Shown: piece by piece, positions 1 through 5,280 of the stretch | Layout of the letters: every line of letters begins with the position of its first letter | Numbering within the stretch: position 1 is the stretch's first letter | Source: Gammaproteobacteria bacterium | GTDB lineage: Bacteria > Pseudomonadota > Gammaproteobacteria > Burkholderiales > Burkholderiaceae_C | Length of the DNA: 6,808 bases | Direction of reading: 5' to 3' | Assembly: GCA_030054245.1 (NCBI GenBank) | Contig: JASGCH010000075.1 | Span: forward strand, 1-6,808 | The notes under the pieces: generated by a model | Databases searched by the model: none | Told to the model about the DNA's origin: nothing | Seen by the model: only the letters and a program-made list of their open reading frames with translations | Program-made: the position numbers and the translations under genes

Positions 1-390
1 GGTAGTTATAGTACTTCCAATATCGGTGCTTCTTATAAAGCCGGTACTGCTACGATCATCGTCAATTATAACAGCAACAAAAATGGTAAGGGAGATAAAG
101 CTGATAGCTATTTGATCGGTGGGGTTGTCAAGCTTTCGGATACTTCTACAGTACCCATTTCTTACAATAAGTACAGTGGAAAAGGTGGTACTATTAGTAC
201 TCAAAGCGCGTCTCAGTTTGCTATAGGCTTTACCAACGCCTTGAGTGCTAGAACTACATTCTATGGTACAGTAGCCACGGTGAGCAACAGTGGTGGTTCT
301 AATATCAGCGTAAGTAATGCCCCAGCTCCTGGTACGGCCACCAATTTTAGCTCTAATGGCTTCGAAGTGGGCGTTGCACACAAGTTCTAA
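1..390 (+). CDS. Gram-negative porin, C-terminal part (5' end outside window)
   Basis: The reading frame is open from base 1 to a TAA at 388-390 and gives the last 129 residues of an outer-membrane beta-barrel protein. The visible protein is rich in Gly, Ser, Thr, Asn and Ala and alternates short polar loops with amphipathic strand-like stretches (for example SQFAIGFTNALSARTTFYG and the closing NGFEVGVAHKF). It ends in Phe within a His-Lys-Phe tail. A C-terminal aromatic residue is the usual recognition signal for the BAM barrel-assembly machinery, and HKF endings are typical of the betaproteobacterial porin family (Neisseria/Burkholderia OmpC-like trimers). The inferred role is general diffusion of small solutes across the outer membrane. 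Substrate preference cannot be read from this fragment, because the constriction-loop region and signal peptide are not included. A terminator follows 225 bases after the stop. An internal ATG at 112 is not a real start, since the strand pattern continues upstream of it. Confidence 0.85.
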   Translation, partial: GSYSTSNIGASYKAGTATIIVNYNSNKNGKGDKADSYLIGGVVKLSDTSTVPISYNKYSGKGGTISTQSASQFAIGFTNALSARTTFYGTVATVSNSGGSNISVSNAPAPGTATNFSSNGFEVGVAHKF

Positions 391-615
391 TGGGTTTTTG
401 AACGGATTGTTTAACGATATTCTTTTGCTCTAGTGTAGGAGAAGCGAATTTTGCAATATCAGTGATTACTAGCGAGTGAGTAAACTCGTTGAGTGACGGT
501 GGATAGTACGGATAAGTGGAGAACCGATAAAAAGACTCCACAAAAATTATTAAAATATTTTGTATCAAAATATCGCTGAGGTCGAGGTTAGGTCTTCTAG
601 GGTGAGTTTTTAAAT
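391..615. other. Hairpin-rich 3' untranslated region of the porin gene
   Basis: No gene is supported here. Three short stem-loops can be read: 471-477 with 484-490 (7 bp, one G-T wobble), 516-521 with 536-541 (GTGGAG/CTCCAC), and 555-562 with 566-573 (ATATTTTG/CAAAATAT, perfect, 3-base loop). The stretch lies between the porin stop and the terminator at 616-645. It is therefore probably a long structured 3' end of the porin mRNA. A small RNA ending at that terminator is possible, but I see no convincing promoter for one. Confidence 0.4.
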
Positions 616-645
616 AAAAAGGAGCTTGAACGGGCTCCTTTTTTT
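616..645 (+). terminator. Rho-independent terminator downstream of the porin gene
   Basis: AAAAAGGAGC (616-625) pairs perfectly with GCTCCTTTTT (634-643) around an 8-base loop, and the stem runs into seven T residues (639-645). The GC-rich core plus U-tract is the classic intrinsic terminator pattern. The A-run before the stem means it could also work on the opposite strand, but no gene enters from that side. Confidence 0.88.
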
Positions 646-655
646 ATGGAAGGTG

Positions 656-781
656 ACCGTTGCACAACCCAGACGAACTGTGCCAAATGAAAAGGCTTGG
701 GGGTGCAACCAGATAAATTTACTAAGAAAGACTGTTGCACCACACCACACATTTGGCAGTATGTGTAAATGGTGCAACGGT
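656..781. repeat. Inverted-repeat element upstream of ilvA, member of the GTTGCAC family
   Basis: The segment starts GACCGTTGCACA (656-667) and ends TGGTGCAACGGT (770-781), so its ends are inverted copies of one another. A second inverted pair lies inside: ACTGTGCCAAATG (677-689) against CATTTGGCAGT (750-760). It can be read as two adjacent hairpin units, 656-710 (GTTGCAC 659-665 with GTGCAAC 703-709) and 731-781. The end motif and the subterminal ACTG..CAAATGA motif are shared with the repeats at 4641-5262, so this looks like a diverged member of the same family. It contains no credible coding sequence and ends 25 bases before the ilvA start. Confidence 0.7.
731..781. promoter_or_regulatory. 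Large stem-loop just before ilvA
   Basis: ACTGTTGCACCA (731-742) pairs with TGGTGCAACGGT (770-781) over 12 positions with one G-T wobble. ACACAT (747-752) pairs with ATGTGT (761-766) inside it. If transcription of ilvA starts upstream, the mRNA leader would carry this strong hairpin 25 bases before the start codon. It is probably the end of a repeat element; a regulatory role is only a possibility. I see no leader peptide or anti-terminator arrangement of the classical attenuation type. Confidence 0.45.
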
Positions 782-806
782 ATGCTTCGTTTCTATCTTT
801 TACGCC

Positions 807-2372
807 ATGAATTACCTCACTACCGAATCAGACCAGATTTTAGACTATTATTTGAAGAAAATAATTACGGCTAAGGTTTATGAGGTCGCTAAAGTTACTG
901 ATCTGCAAAAATCTATCCATTTGAGTGATCGTTGGAACAACGACATTTTTTATAAACGGGAAGATCAGCAAGAGGTATTTAGTTTTAAAATCCGTGGGGC
1001 TTACAATAAAATTAGCCAACTTTCAGTAGATAGCTGTGCCCAAGGAGTGGTTTGTGCATCAGCGGGTAACCATGCTCAAGGAGTGGCATGGGCTACTAAA
1101 AAAAAAGGCATTCAAGCTTATGTGGTGATGCCCTCTACTACCCCAAAAGTCAAAATTGACGCGGTAAAAGCTTTGGGTGCCGATGTCAGACTGGTTGGGA
1201 CTAGTTATACGGATGCCTACTATTTTGCCAAACAATTAGCCGAGGAAAAAAATATACCGTTTATCCATCCTTTTGATGATGAAGATGTGATTGCTGGGCA
1301 AGGCACCGTTGCCATGGAGATTTTACAACAATATTCCGGGAGCTTAGACGCGGTTTTTGTACCCGTTGGCGGGGGTGGATTGATTTCTGGAGTGGCCTTA
1401 TTTATCAAAGCAGTCAACCCCAAAATCAAAGTAGTGGGAGTGCAGATGACCGACTCAGATGCTATGTTTCGCTCGGTAGATGCTGGCCAACGGGTTGAAC
1501 TTACTCATGTAGGATTATTTTCAGATGGCACTGCAGTAAAATTGGTAGGTGAAAAAACTTTTGATCTGGTCAGAAGATTTGTCGATGAAATTATGATTGT
1601 CGATACGGATGCGGTGTGTGCCGCCATGAAAGATATTTTTTTGGATACGCGCAATCTGGTGGAACCTGCAGGTGCTTTAGCTTTAGCTGGGTTAAAAAAA
1701 TTTGTTCAACATACACAGTGTATTGGTAAAACTCTGGTGGCTATCAATAGTGGTGCCAATACCAATTTTGAAAGGTTGCGCTTTGTAGCTGAACGGTCGG
1801 TGGTTGGCGAAGAGCACGAGGCATTTTTTGTAGTGACGATTCCAGAGCAAAAGGGAAGTTTTTTGAAATTGTGCCAAGTTTTAAATCAAATGCCTCACAC
1901 GGTACAAAGACAAGTTACTGAATTTAATTATAGAATACAAGATAATACGCATGCGCATGTCTTATTAGGATTGTCGATATTCGAAAAGGGCGAAAGTCAG
2001 TTTATTACGGATTACTTGCAATCTTTTGGTTTTGGTACGCAGGATATGACCTACGATGAATTAACGCGCACGCATTTACGACATTTAATGGGAGGCAATT
2101 CAATTTTGGCTAAAGGTGAGAAATTGTTTAGAATTCTATTTCCTGAAAGACCTTTGGCACTGCTGACTTTTTTACAAACTCTTCCTGCGCATTGGAATAT
2201 TAGTTTGTTTCATTATCGTTACCAAGGGATGGACGAGGGGAGTATATTGATTGGATTACAAAGCGAGGCGTTTGCAGACCGTGAGTTTGTGGATACTTTT
2301 GAAGCCTTACAATATCCTTGGACGGATGAAACGCCCAATAGTGTGTATCAGTTGTTTCTGAAAAGTCATTGA
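807..2372 (+). CDS. ilvA: Threonine ammonia-lyase (threonine dehydratase), biosynthetic, with two ACT-like domains
   Basis: The protein has 521 residues, close to E. coli IlvA (514). It should convert L-threonine to 2-oxobutanoate and ammonia with pyridoxal phosphate, the first committed step of isoleucine synthesis, in the cytoplasm. Visible landmarks are the PLP lysine in FSFKIRGAYNK (Lys61), the substrate loop ASAGNHAQGVAWA (84-96), the phosphate-binding glycine loop VGGGGLISG (187-195), VEPAGALALAG (285-295) and INSGAN (313-318). From about residue 335 to the end there are two regulatory ACT-like repeats, the part that senses isoleucine and valine in this family. I chose ATG 807 because it puts the PLP lysine at 61 (62 in E. 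coli) and starts right before DYYLKKIITAKVYEVA, the usual N-terminus. An in-frame ATG at 735 would add 24 residues translated from repeat DNA and is unlikely. No clear Shine-Dalgarno precedes ATG 807. The gene stands alone and converges on recG. Confidence 0.95.
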   Translation: MNYLTTESDQILDYYLKKIITAKVYEVAKVTDLQKSIHLSDRWNNDIFYKREDQQEVFSFKIRGAYNKISQLSVDSCAQGVVCASAGNHAQGVAWATKKKGIQAYVVMPSTTPKVKIDAVKALGADVRLVGTSYTDAYYFAKQLAEEKNIPFIHPFDDEDVIAGQGTVAMEILQQYSGSLDAVFVPVGGGGLISGVALFIKAVNPKIKVVGVQMTDSDAMFRSVDAGQRVELTHVGLFSDGTAVKLVGEKTFDLVRRFVDEIMIVDTDAVCAAMKDIFLDTRNLVEPAGALALAGLKKFVQHTQCIGKTLVAINSGANTNFERLRFVAERSVVGEEHEAFFVVTIPEQKGSFLKLCQVLNQMPHTVQRQVTEFNYRIQDNTHAHVLLGLSIFEKGESQFITDYLQSFGFGTQDMTYDELTRTHLRHLMGGNSILAKGEKLFRILFPERPLALLTFLQTLPAHWNISLFHYRYQGMDEGSILIGLQSEAFADREFVDTFEALQYPWTDETPNSVYQLFLKSH

Positions 2373-2390
2373 TGGAAACCAGCTTGGGGA

Positions 2391-2446
2391 AAGACCATGG
2401 CTCAAGCTCGTTCGAGCTATCAAATGAAGACTGTTGCCTTGGTCTT
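2391..2446. repeat. 56-bp inverted-repeat element between convergent ilvA and recG
   Basis: AAGACCATGGC (2391-2401) and GCCTTGGTCTT (2436-2446) are inverted copies matching at 10 of 11 positions. Between them are a tight inner hairpin, AGCTC (2405-2409) with GAGCT (2414-2418), and a GAAGACTGTTGCC motif (2426-2438), the same end motif found in the larger repeats near 4701 and 5262. GGGAAAGA (2387-2394) can alternatively pair with TCTTTCCC (2463-2470). The position between two converging genes suggests it could act as a shared transcription stop, although neither strand shows the T-run of a classic intrinsic terminator. Confidence 0.6.
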
Positions 2447-2470
2447 GACTTATCGCTTAGGCTCTTTCCC

Positions 2471-4564
2471 TTAGGCTTTCCAATAGTGAGCTTGTCCAAA
2501 CCACAATTCTTTAATTTGCTGAGCCAAATTGGGGTCGTGATGAATGATGTCTGCCGCCGCTTGTTGTGCTTTAGTCAATTCCGATGGGTGTAAGCGAATA
2601 TCTGCAAAACGAGTCGTCTGTCGGCCCGATTGTTTGGCACCGAGTATTTCTCCAGGACCACGGATTTCTAAATCTTTTTGAGCAATTTGAAAACCATCGT
2701 GGCAATTTAACATGGTTTGTAGTCGCTGTTTGGCGGGAGAAGATAAAAATGCTTTGTCTCCCAGATCATAGAGTAATACGCAGGTCGCCTTTTGATGACC
2801 TCTGCCGACTCGTCCACGCAATTGATGAAGTTGAGATAATCCAAATCTTTCAGCATTTTCAATAACCATAATGGAGGCATTGGGAACATCTACTCCCACT
2901 TCTATAACGGTGGTGCATACCAATAAGTCAATTCGGCCAGCGATAAATTCCAGCATGGTCCGATTTTTTTCTTCAGAGGGTAAGCGTGCATGGAGTAAGC
3001 CAACGCTGATCTGTACTTCTGTAGAAAGATTCAATGCTTGGGACATTTGTGCATAAATTTCATTGACATGAACTAAATCAAGTTTTTCACTTTCTTCAAT
3101 CAACGGACATACCCAATAAACTTGCTGTCTAGTTGTTACGATGAGATCTTTTATCAGATGGATCAAAGTCTGTCTTTGATGGGTTTTAAACAGTCGAGTG
3201 GTTACGGGTTGCCTACCGGGTGGTAACTCTCGAATAGAAGAAATATCTATATCGGCAAAATAACACATGGCTAGGGTGCGTGGTATGGGAGTAGCCGTCA
3301 TCATCAAGGTATGGGGATACATTTGCTCGCCACTTGCTGTGGACCAACTCAATTGATTCAAGGTCAGTCTTTGCTCAACACCAAATCTTTGTTGTTCATC
3401 AATAATGACTAATCCTAAATTAGAAAATTGGACATTTTCTGACAACAAAGCATGGGTTCCTATTACCAAAGAAGCCTCACCGTTGTGAATGGCTTCTAAC
3501 GCTAGGGTTTTATTCTTTTTAGACTGTTTACCTATTAGCCAAGCGATGGATTTACCATATAGTTTTAATGCTGGCTCCAACCAGACTTTTAATTTATCTA
3601 AGTGTTGATGAGCCAAAATCTCTGTCGGTACCATCATCACGCATTGCAATCCATTGTCTATAGTTAATGCGGCAATGAGAGCCGCAACAATGGTTTTGCC
3701 ACAGCCCACATCTCCTTGTAATAGGCGAAGCATTTGGTAGGGGTTGGATAAATCTTTGGCAATTTCTGCAAACACCTCTTGTTGACTGGCGGTCAATTGA
3801 AAGGGAATGGTTTGTAATAAATAAGCTAAGCAACTAGACTGGGATTCTATTTTTTTAATCACAGGTGCGCTTATTTTGAGTCGCTGAAGTTTAGTTTGCC
3901 ATACGACTATTTGTTCGGCTAATAATTCCTCAAATACCAGTCTGTGGTAAGCTGGATGCGATTTTTCTAGGATTCTTTGGGCTTCAATCTCTGAATGGGG
4001 GTAGTGCACCAGTTTTAACGCGTCGAGTAGTTTGGGTAGATGAGGGTCTAAATGCGCAGGGAGGTTAGGCAAATGGCTCAATCTAGTTAACGCTAAAAAA
4101 ATACACTTGCGTAAATAAGATTGTGATAAATTAGCGGTACTTGGGTAAATAGGAGTGAGAGTGGTTGGCAAAGGGGTATCCTTATCGAGGACTGTAGGAT
4201 GTACCATGTTCCAACCATAGTGCCCGAATTGCACTTCACCACGAAAAAGCAGAACTTGCCCGACTCTCAATAACTTCTCTAAATTCGGGTAAGACGAAAA
4301 GAACTTTAAATGACATATTTCTTGTCCATCTTGTATGCGTATCAGTAATTGTTTTTTGGGTTTCTGAATAATTTGTTGGTCTATCACCTTGGCGATAAAT
4401 TGTATTTTTTGTTGATCTAGGGCGTGTGCTAAAGAAGACATTTTGGTGTGATCTTCATACCTCAAAGGCAAATGTAGGGCAAAATCAAAATCTCGATGTA
4501 ACCCTAATTTGGCCAATAATTTTTGTACATAAGAAGACTGGGTTGTCTGGGTATCTTTAGACAT
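2471..4564 (-). CDS. recG: ATP-dependent DNA helicase RecG
   Basis: The protein has 697 residues (E. coli RecG 693). RecG is a superfamily 2 double-stranded DNA translocase that reverses stalled replication forks and processes recombination branch points. The N-terminal wedge/OB-fold region covers roughly residues 1-155 (LHLPLRYEDHT near 30-40). The helicase motifs follow in order: Walker A GDVGCGKT (284-291), Walker B DEQQRFG (389-395), TATPIPRTL (423-431), HARLP (525-529), VIEVGVDVP (553-561) and QLRGRVGRG (581-589). The C-terminal GPGEILGAKQSG (637-648) and RFADIRLHP follow as in RecG. From memory the usual forms are GDVGSGKT and DEQH, so the Cys and the second Gln are mild variants. The ATG at 4564 fits the family N-terminus. 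A TTG 19 codons upstream (4621) lies in repeat DNA and almost at the predicted transcription start, so I reject it. The gene is divergent from the pilus-type gene and convergent with ilvA. Confidence 0.96.
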   Translation of the reverse strand: MSKDTQTTQSSYVQKLLAKLGLHRDFDFALHLPLRYEDHTKMSSLAHALDQQKIQFIAKVIDQQIIQKPKKQLLIRIQDGQEICHLKFFSSYPNLEKLLRVGQVLLFRGEVQFGHYGWNMVHPTVLDKDTPLPTTLTPIYPSTANLSQSYLRKCIFLALTRLSHLPNLPAHLDPHLPKLLDALKLVHYPHSEIEAQRILEKSHPAYHRLVFEELLAEQIVVWQTKLQRLKISAPVIKKIESQSSCLAYLLQTIPFQLTASQQEVFAEIAKDLSNPYQMLRLLQGDVGCGKTIVAALIAALTIDNGLQCVMMVPTEILAHQHLDKLKVWLEPALKLYGKSIAWLIGKQSKKNKTLALEAIHNGEASLVIGTHALLSENVQFSNLGLVIIDEQQRFGVEQRLTLNQLSWSTASGEQMYPHTLMMTATPIPRTLAMCYFADIDISSIRELPPGRQPVTTRLFKTHQRQTLIHLIKDLIVTTRQQVYWVCPLIEESEKLDLVHVNEIYAQMSQALNLSTEVQISVGLLHARLPSEEKNRTMLEFIAGRIDLLVCTTVIEVGVDVPNASIMVIENAERFGLSQLHQLRGRVGRGHQKATCVLLYDLGDKAFLSSPAKQRLQTMLNCHDGFQIAQKDLEIRGPGEILGAKQSGRQTTRFADIRLHPSELTKAQQAAADIIHHDPNLAQQIKELWFGQAHYWKA

Positions 4565-4603
4565 GATGAACTCAAAATAAAGTCCGTTATACTCTCGAGG
4601 CCT

Positions 4604-4619
4604 TTGCACAAGCTCGGAC
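4604..4619. repeat. 16-bp direct repeat shared with 5119-5134
   Basis: TTGCACAAGCTCGGAC occurs here and, base for base, at 5119-5134 inside the left end of the second large repeat copy. A looser version (CTCAAGCTCG, 2401-2410) lies in the ilvA-recG gap. This copy sits in the recG leader just outside the left end of the element at 4641, and is best read as a remnant of a further family member. Confidence 0.7.
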
Positions 4620-4629
4620 AAGCTAGCAA

Positions 4630-4635
4630 ATTATA
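4630..4635 (-). promoter_or_regulatory. Possible -10 box of the recG promoter
   Basis: On the minus strand the bases read CTTATAATTTG, a perfect TATAAT. Transcription from it would start near 4623 and leave a leader of about 60 bases before the recG ATG at 4564. The sequence 16-18 bases upstream (within the repeat starting at 4641) matches the -35 consensus poorly, so the call rests on the -10 box and its position alone. Confidence 0.35.
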
Positions 4636-4700
4636 AGGTTAAGACCGTTGCGCCACCGGTTGTACTGATAGCACAGCGCTTACAGCTTCATTTCTGAAGA

Positions 4701-4932
4701 AAGACTGTTGCACCATCGGCTGGTGCCGCGGTGGTCAAATGACTGCGTTATGTATGTGCCTCAGTTCGTTGTGCTATCCATTGAGCTTCTACTCCCAGTT
4801 TCGCATGTACTCAATATGCGAGACTGGGTGCGTCCACCCTGATCATCTGCGGAAATCAAGCTGGGGGCGTACGCGGAAGCCTTGTCCTTTGACAGTTCAC
4901 CGAGCGGCATCAGCCGTCGGTGCAACAGTCTT
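4701..4932. mobile_element. 232-bp MITE-like non-coding element with terminal inverted repeats
   Basis: The left end reads AAGACTGTTGCACC then CGGCTGGTGCCGC (4701-4729). The reverse complement of the right end (4904-4932) reads AAGACTGTTGCACC then CGGCTGATGCCGC, so 26 of 29 positions agree. Similarity continues inward through GGTG and GTCAAA (left 4735-4739, right 4888-4892). The element is flanked on both sides by GAAGA (4696-4700 and 4933-4937), the signature of a 5-bp target duplication. The related site at 5181-5185 carries GAAGA only once with the same flanks. Each end can fold on itself (GCACCA/TGGTGC, 4710-4726), and the centre has a strong hairpin. It looks richer in G+C than the neighbouring genes. 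No transposase or credible ORF is present, so movement would need an enzyme encoded elsewhere. Confidence 0.8.
4794..4828. repeat. 13-bp stem-loop in the centre of the MITE-like element
   Basis: CCCAGTTTCGCAT (4794-4806) pairs with ATGCGAGACTGGG (4816-4828) over 13 positions with one G-T wobble and a 9-base loop. No T-run follows on either strand, so it is not a classic terminator. A second palindrome, GCGTACGC, lies at 4867-4874. Its function is unknown. Confidence 0.65.
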
Positions 4933-4937
4933 GAAGA
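4933..4937. repeat. Right copy of the 5-bp target duplication GAAGA
   Basis: GAAGA here repeats GAAGA at 4696-4700 and directly abuts the 232-bp element. The uninterrupted sister sequence at 5166-5189 shows one GAAGA between the same flanks (CAGCTTCATTT on the left, GGT on the right), which supports duplication on insertion over chance. Confidence 0.72.
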
Positions 4938-5022
4938 GGTCAATAAACTCATGAGCGCCGCATAACTTCGTCATTTTACAGTGCAACCGGCGAAAAATCC
5001 GAGGCTATAACGGTTTTGTCTT

Positions 5023-5111
5023 ATTTACGGGTACTAATGCCAAAATGCGGTCAGATTGATCAAAATGAGTGTCTAATTGAGCCAGCGTTATCTTGGGATC
5101 ATAGCCAGGAC
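5023..5111. other. Spacer between the two large repeat copies
   Basis: These 89 bases are not matched by the other repeats and carry no gene, clear promoter or hairpin that I can support. A short open frame starting at 5016 runs through here into copy 2, but it has no recognisable protein character. Confidence 0.5.
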
Positions 5112-5262
5112 GAGACCGTTGCACAAGCTCGGACGGTCCACTCAATGATCGGTCTGGAGTTTGCCCACAGCTTCATTTTCGAAGAGGTTCGTCCGATAAA
5201 CACCACCTAACGCAGTCATTTGACAGTGCAGTTGGCGGCAAAGCCAATGAAGCAACAGTCTT
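5112..5262. repeat. Large repeat copy 2 (uninterrupted, empty site)
   Basis: It begins GAGACCGTTGCAC (5112-5124) and ends GCAACAGTCTT (5252-5262), the reverse complement of AAGACTGTTGC, so the ends are imperfect inverted repeats. The reverse complement of the right end also resembles the left end of the 232-bp element, including GTCAAATGACTGCGTTA (4735-4751, reverse complement of 5208-5224). That ties the large copies and the small element to one family. A local hairpin is GACCGT (5114-5119) with ACGGTC (5133-5138). The copy ends 18 bases before the start of the next gene. GAAGA at 5181-5185 is the un-duplicated insertion site. Confidence 0.75.
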
Positions 5263-5280
5263 ATTTAGTAACCTCATACC

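Larger units (their letters stand above)
4641..5022. repeat. Large repeat copy 1, interrupted by the 232-bp element
   Basis: The left end is AAGACCGTTGCGCC (4641-4654) and the right end is GTCTT (5018-5022). With the insertion and one duplicated pentamer removed (237 bases), 145 bases remain, close to the 151 bases of copy 2 at 5112-5262. Shared blocks in the same order are the AGACCGTTGC start; ACAGCTTCATTT..GAAGA (4682-4700 vs 5167-5185); GAAGAGGT followed by ATAAAC; TAACnnnGTCATTTnACAGTGCA (4963-4985 vs 5208-5230); GGCG; and GTCTTATTTA (5018-5027 vs 5258-5267). The flanking ATTTA is shared beyond the presumed end, so the true right boundary may lie slightly further out. No gene is supported inside. 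Confidence 0.72.

Noticed and set aside
555..573. ATATTTTG/CAAAATAT hairpin as a terminator
   Set aside because: The stem is almost entirely A-T and no T-run follows; the strong terminator is at 616-645.
735..806. Upstream in-frame ATG at 735 for ilvA
   Set aside because: It adds 24 residues translated from the palindromic repeat and would shift the PLP lysine away from its family position; ATG 807 fits better.
2200..2499. 99-codon minus-strand frame and a 74-codon plus-strand frame (2369-2593) across the ilvA-recG junction
   Set aside because: They are antisense or out-of-frame shadows of ilvA and recG, both of which are clearly recognised.
4739..4954. Open frame of 71 codons inside the 232-bp element (plus strand) and an overlapping 63-codon frame on the minus strand (4761-4952)
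   Set aside because: Both lie in inverted-repeat DNA, run across the element's right end, and show no protein-like composition or known motif.
5016..5210. 64-codon open frame between the repeat copies
   Set aside because: It begins in the end of copy 1 and runs through copy 2, with no ribosome site and no recognisable protein features.
656..5262. GTTGCAC/GTGCAAC motif as a DNA uptake sequence or transcription-factor operator
   Set aside because: It occurs as part of longer shared blocks with inverted ends and a target duplication, which a mobile repeat explains better than a short recognition site. The known Neisseria uptake word GCCGTCTGAA is not seen.
4641..5262. CRISPR array
   Set aside because: Repeats are few, inverted relative to one another, diverged and unevenly spaced, with no regular spacers or cas genes.
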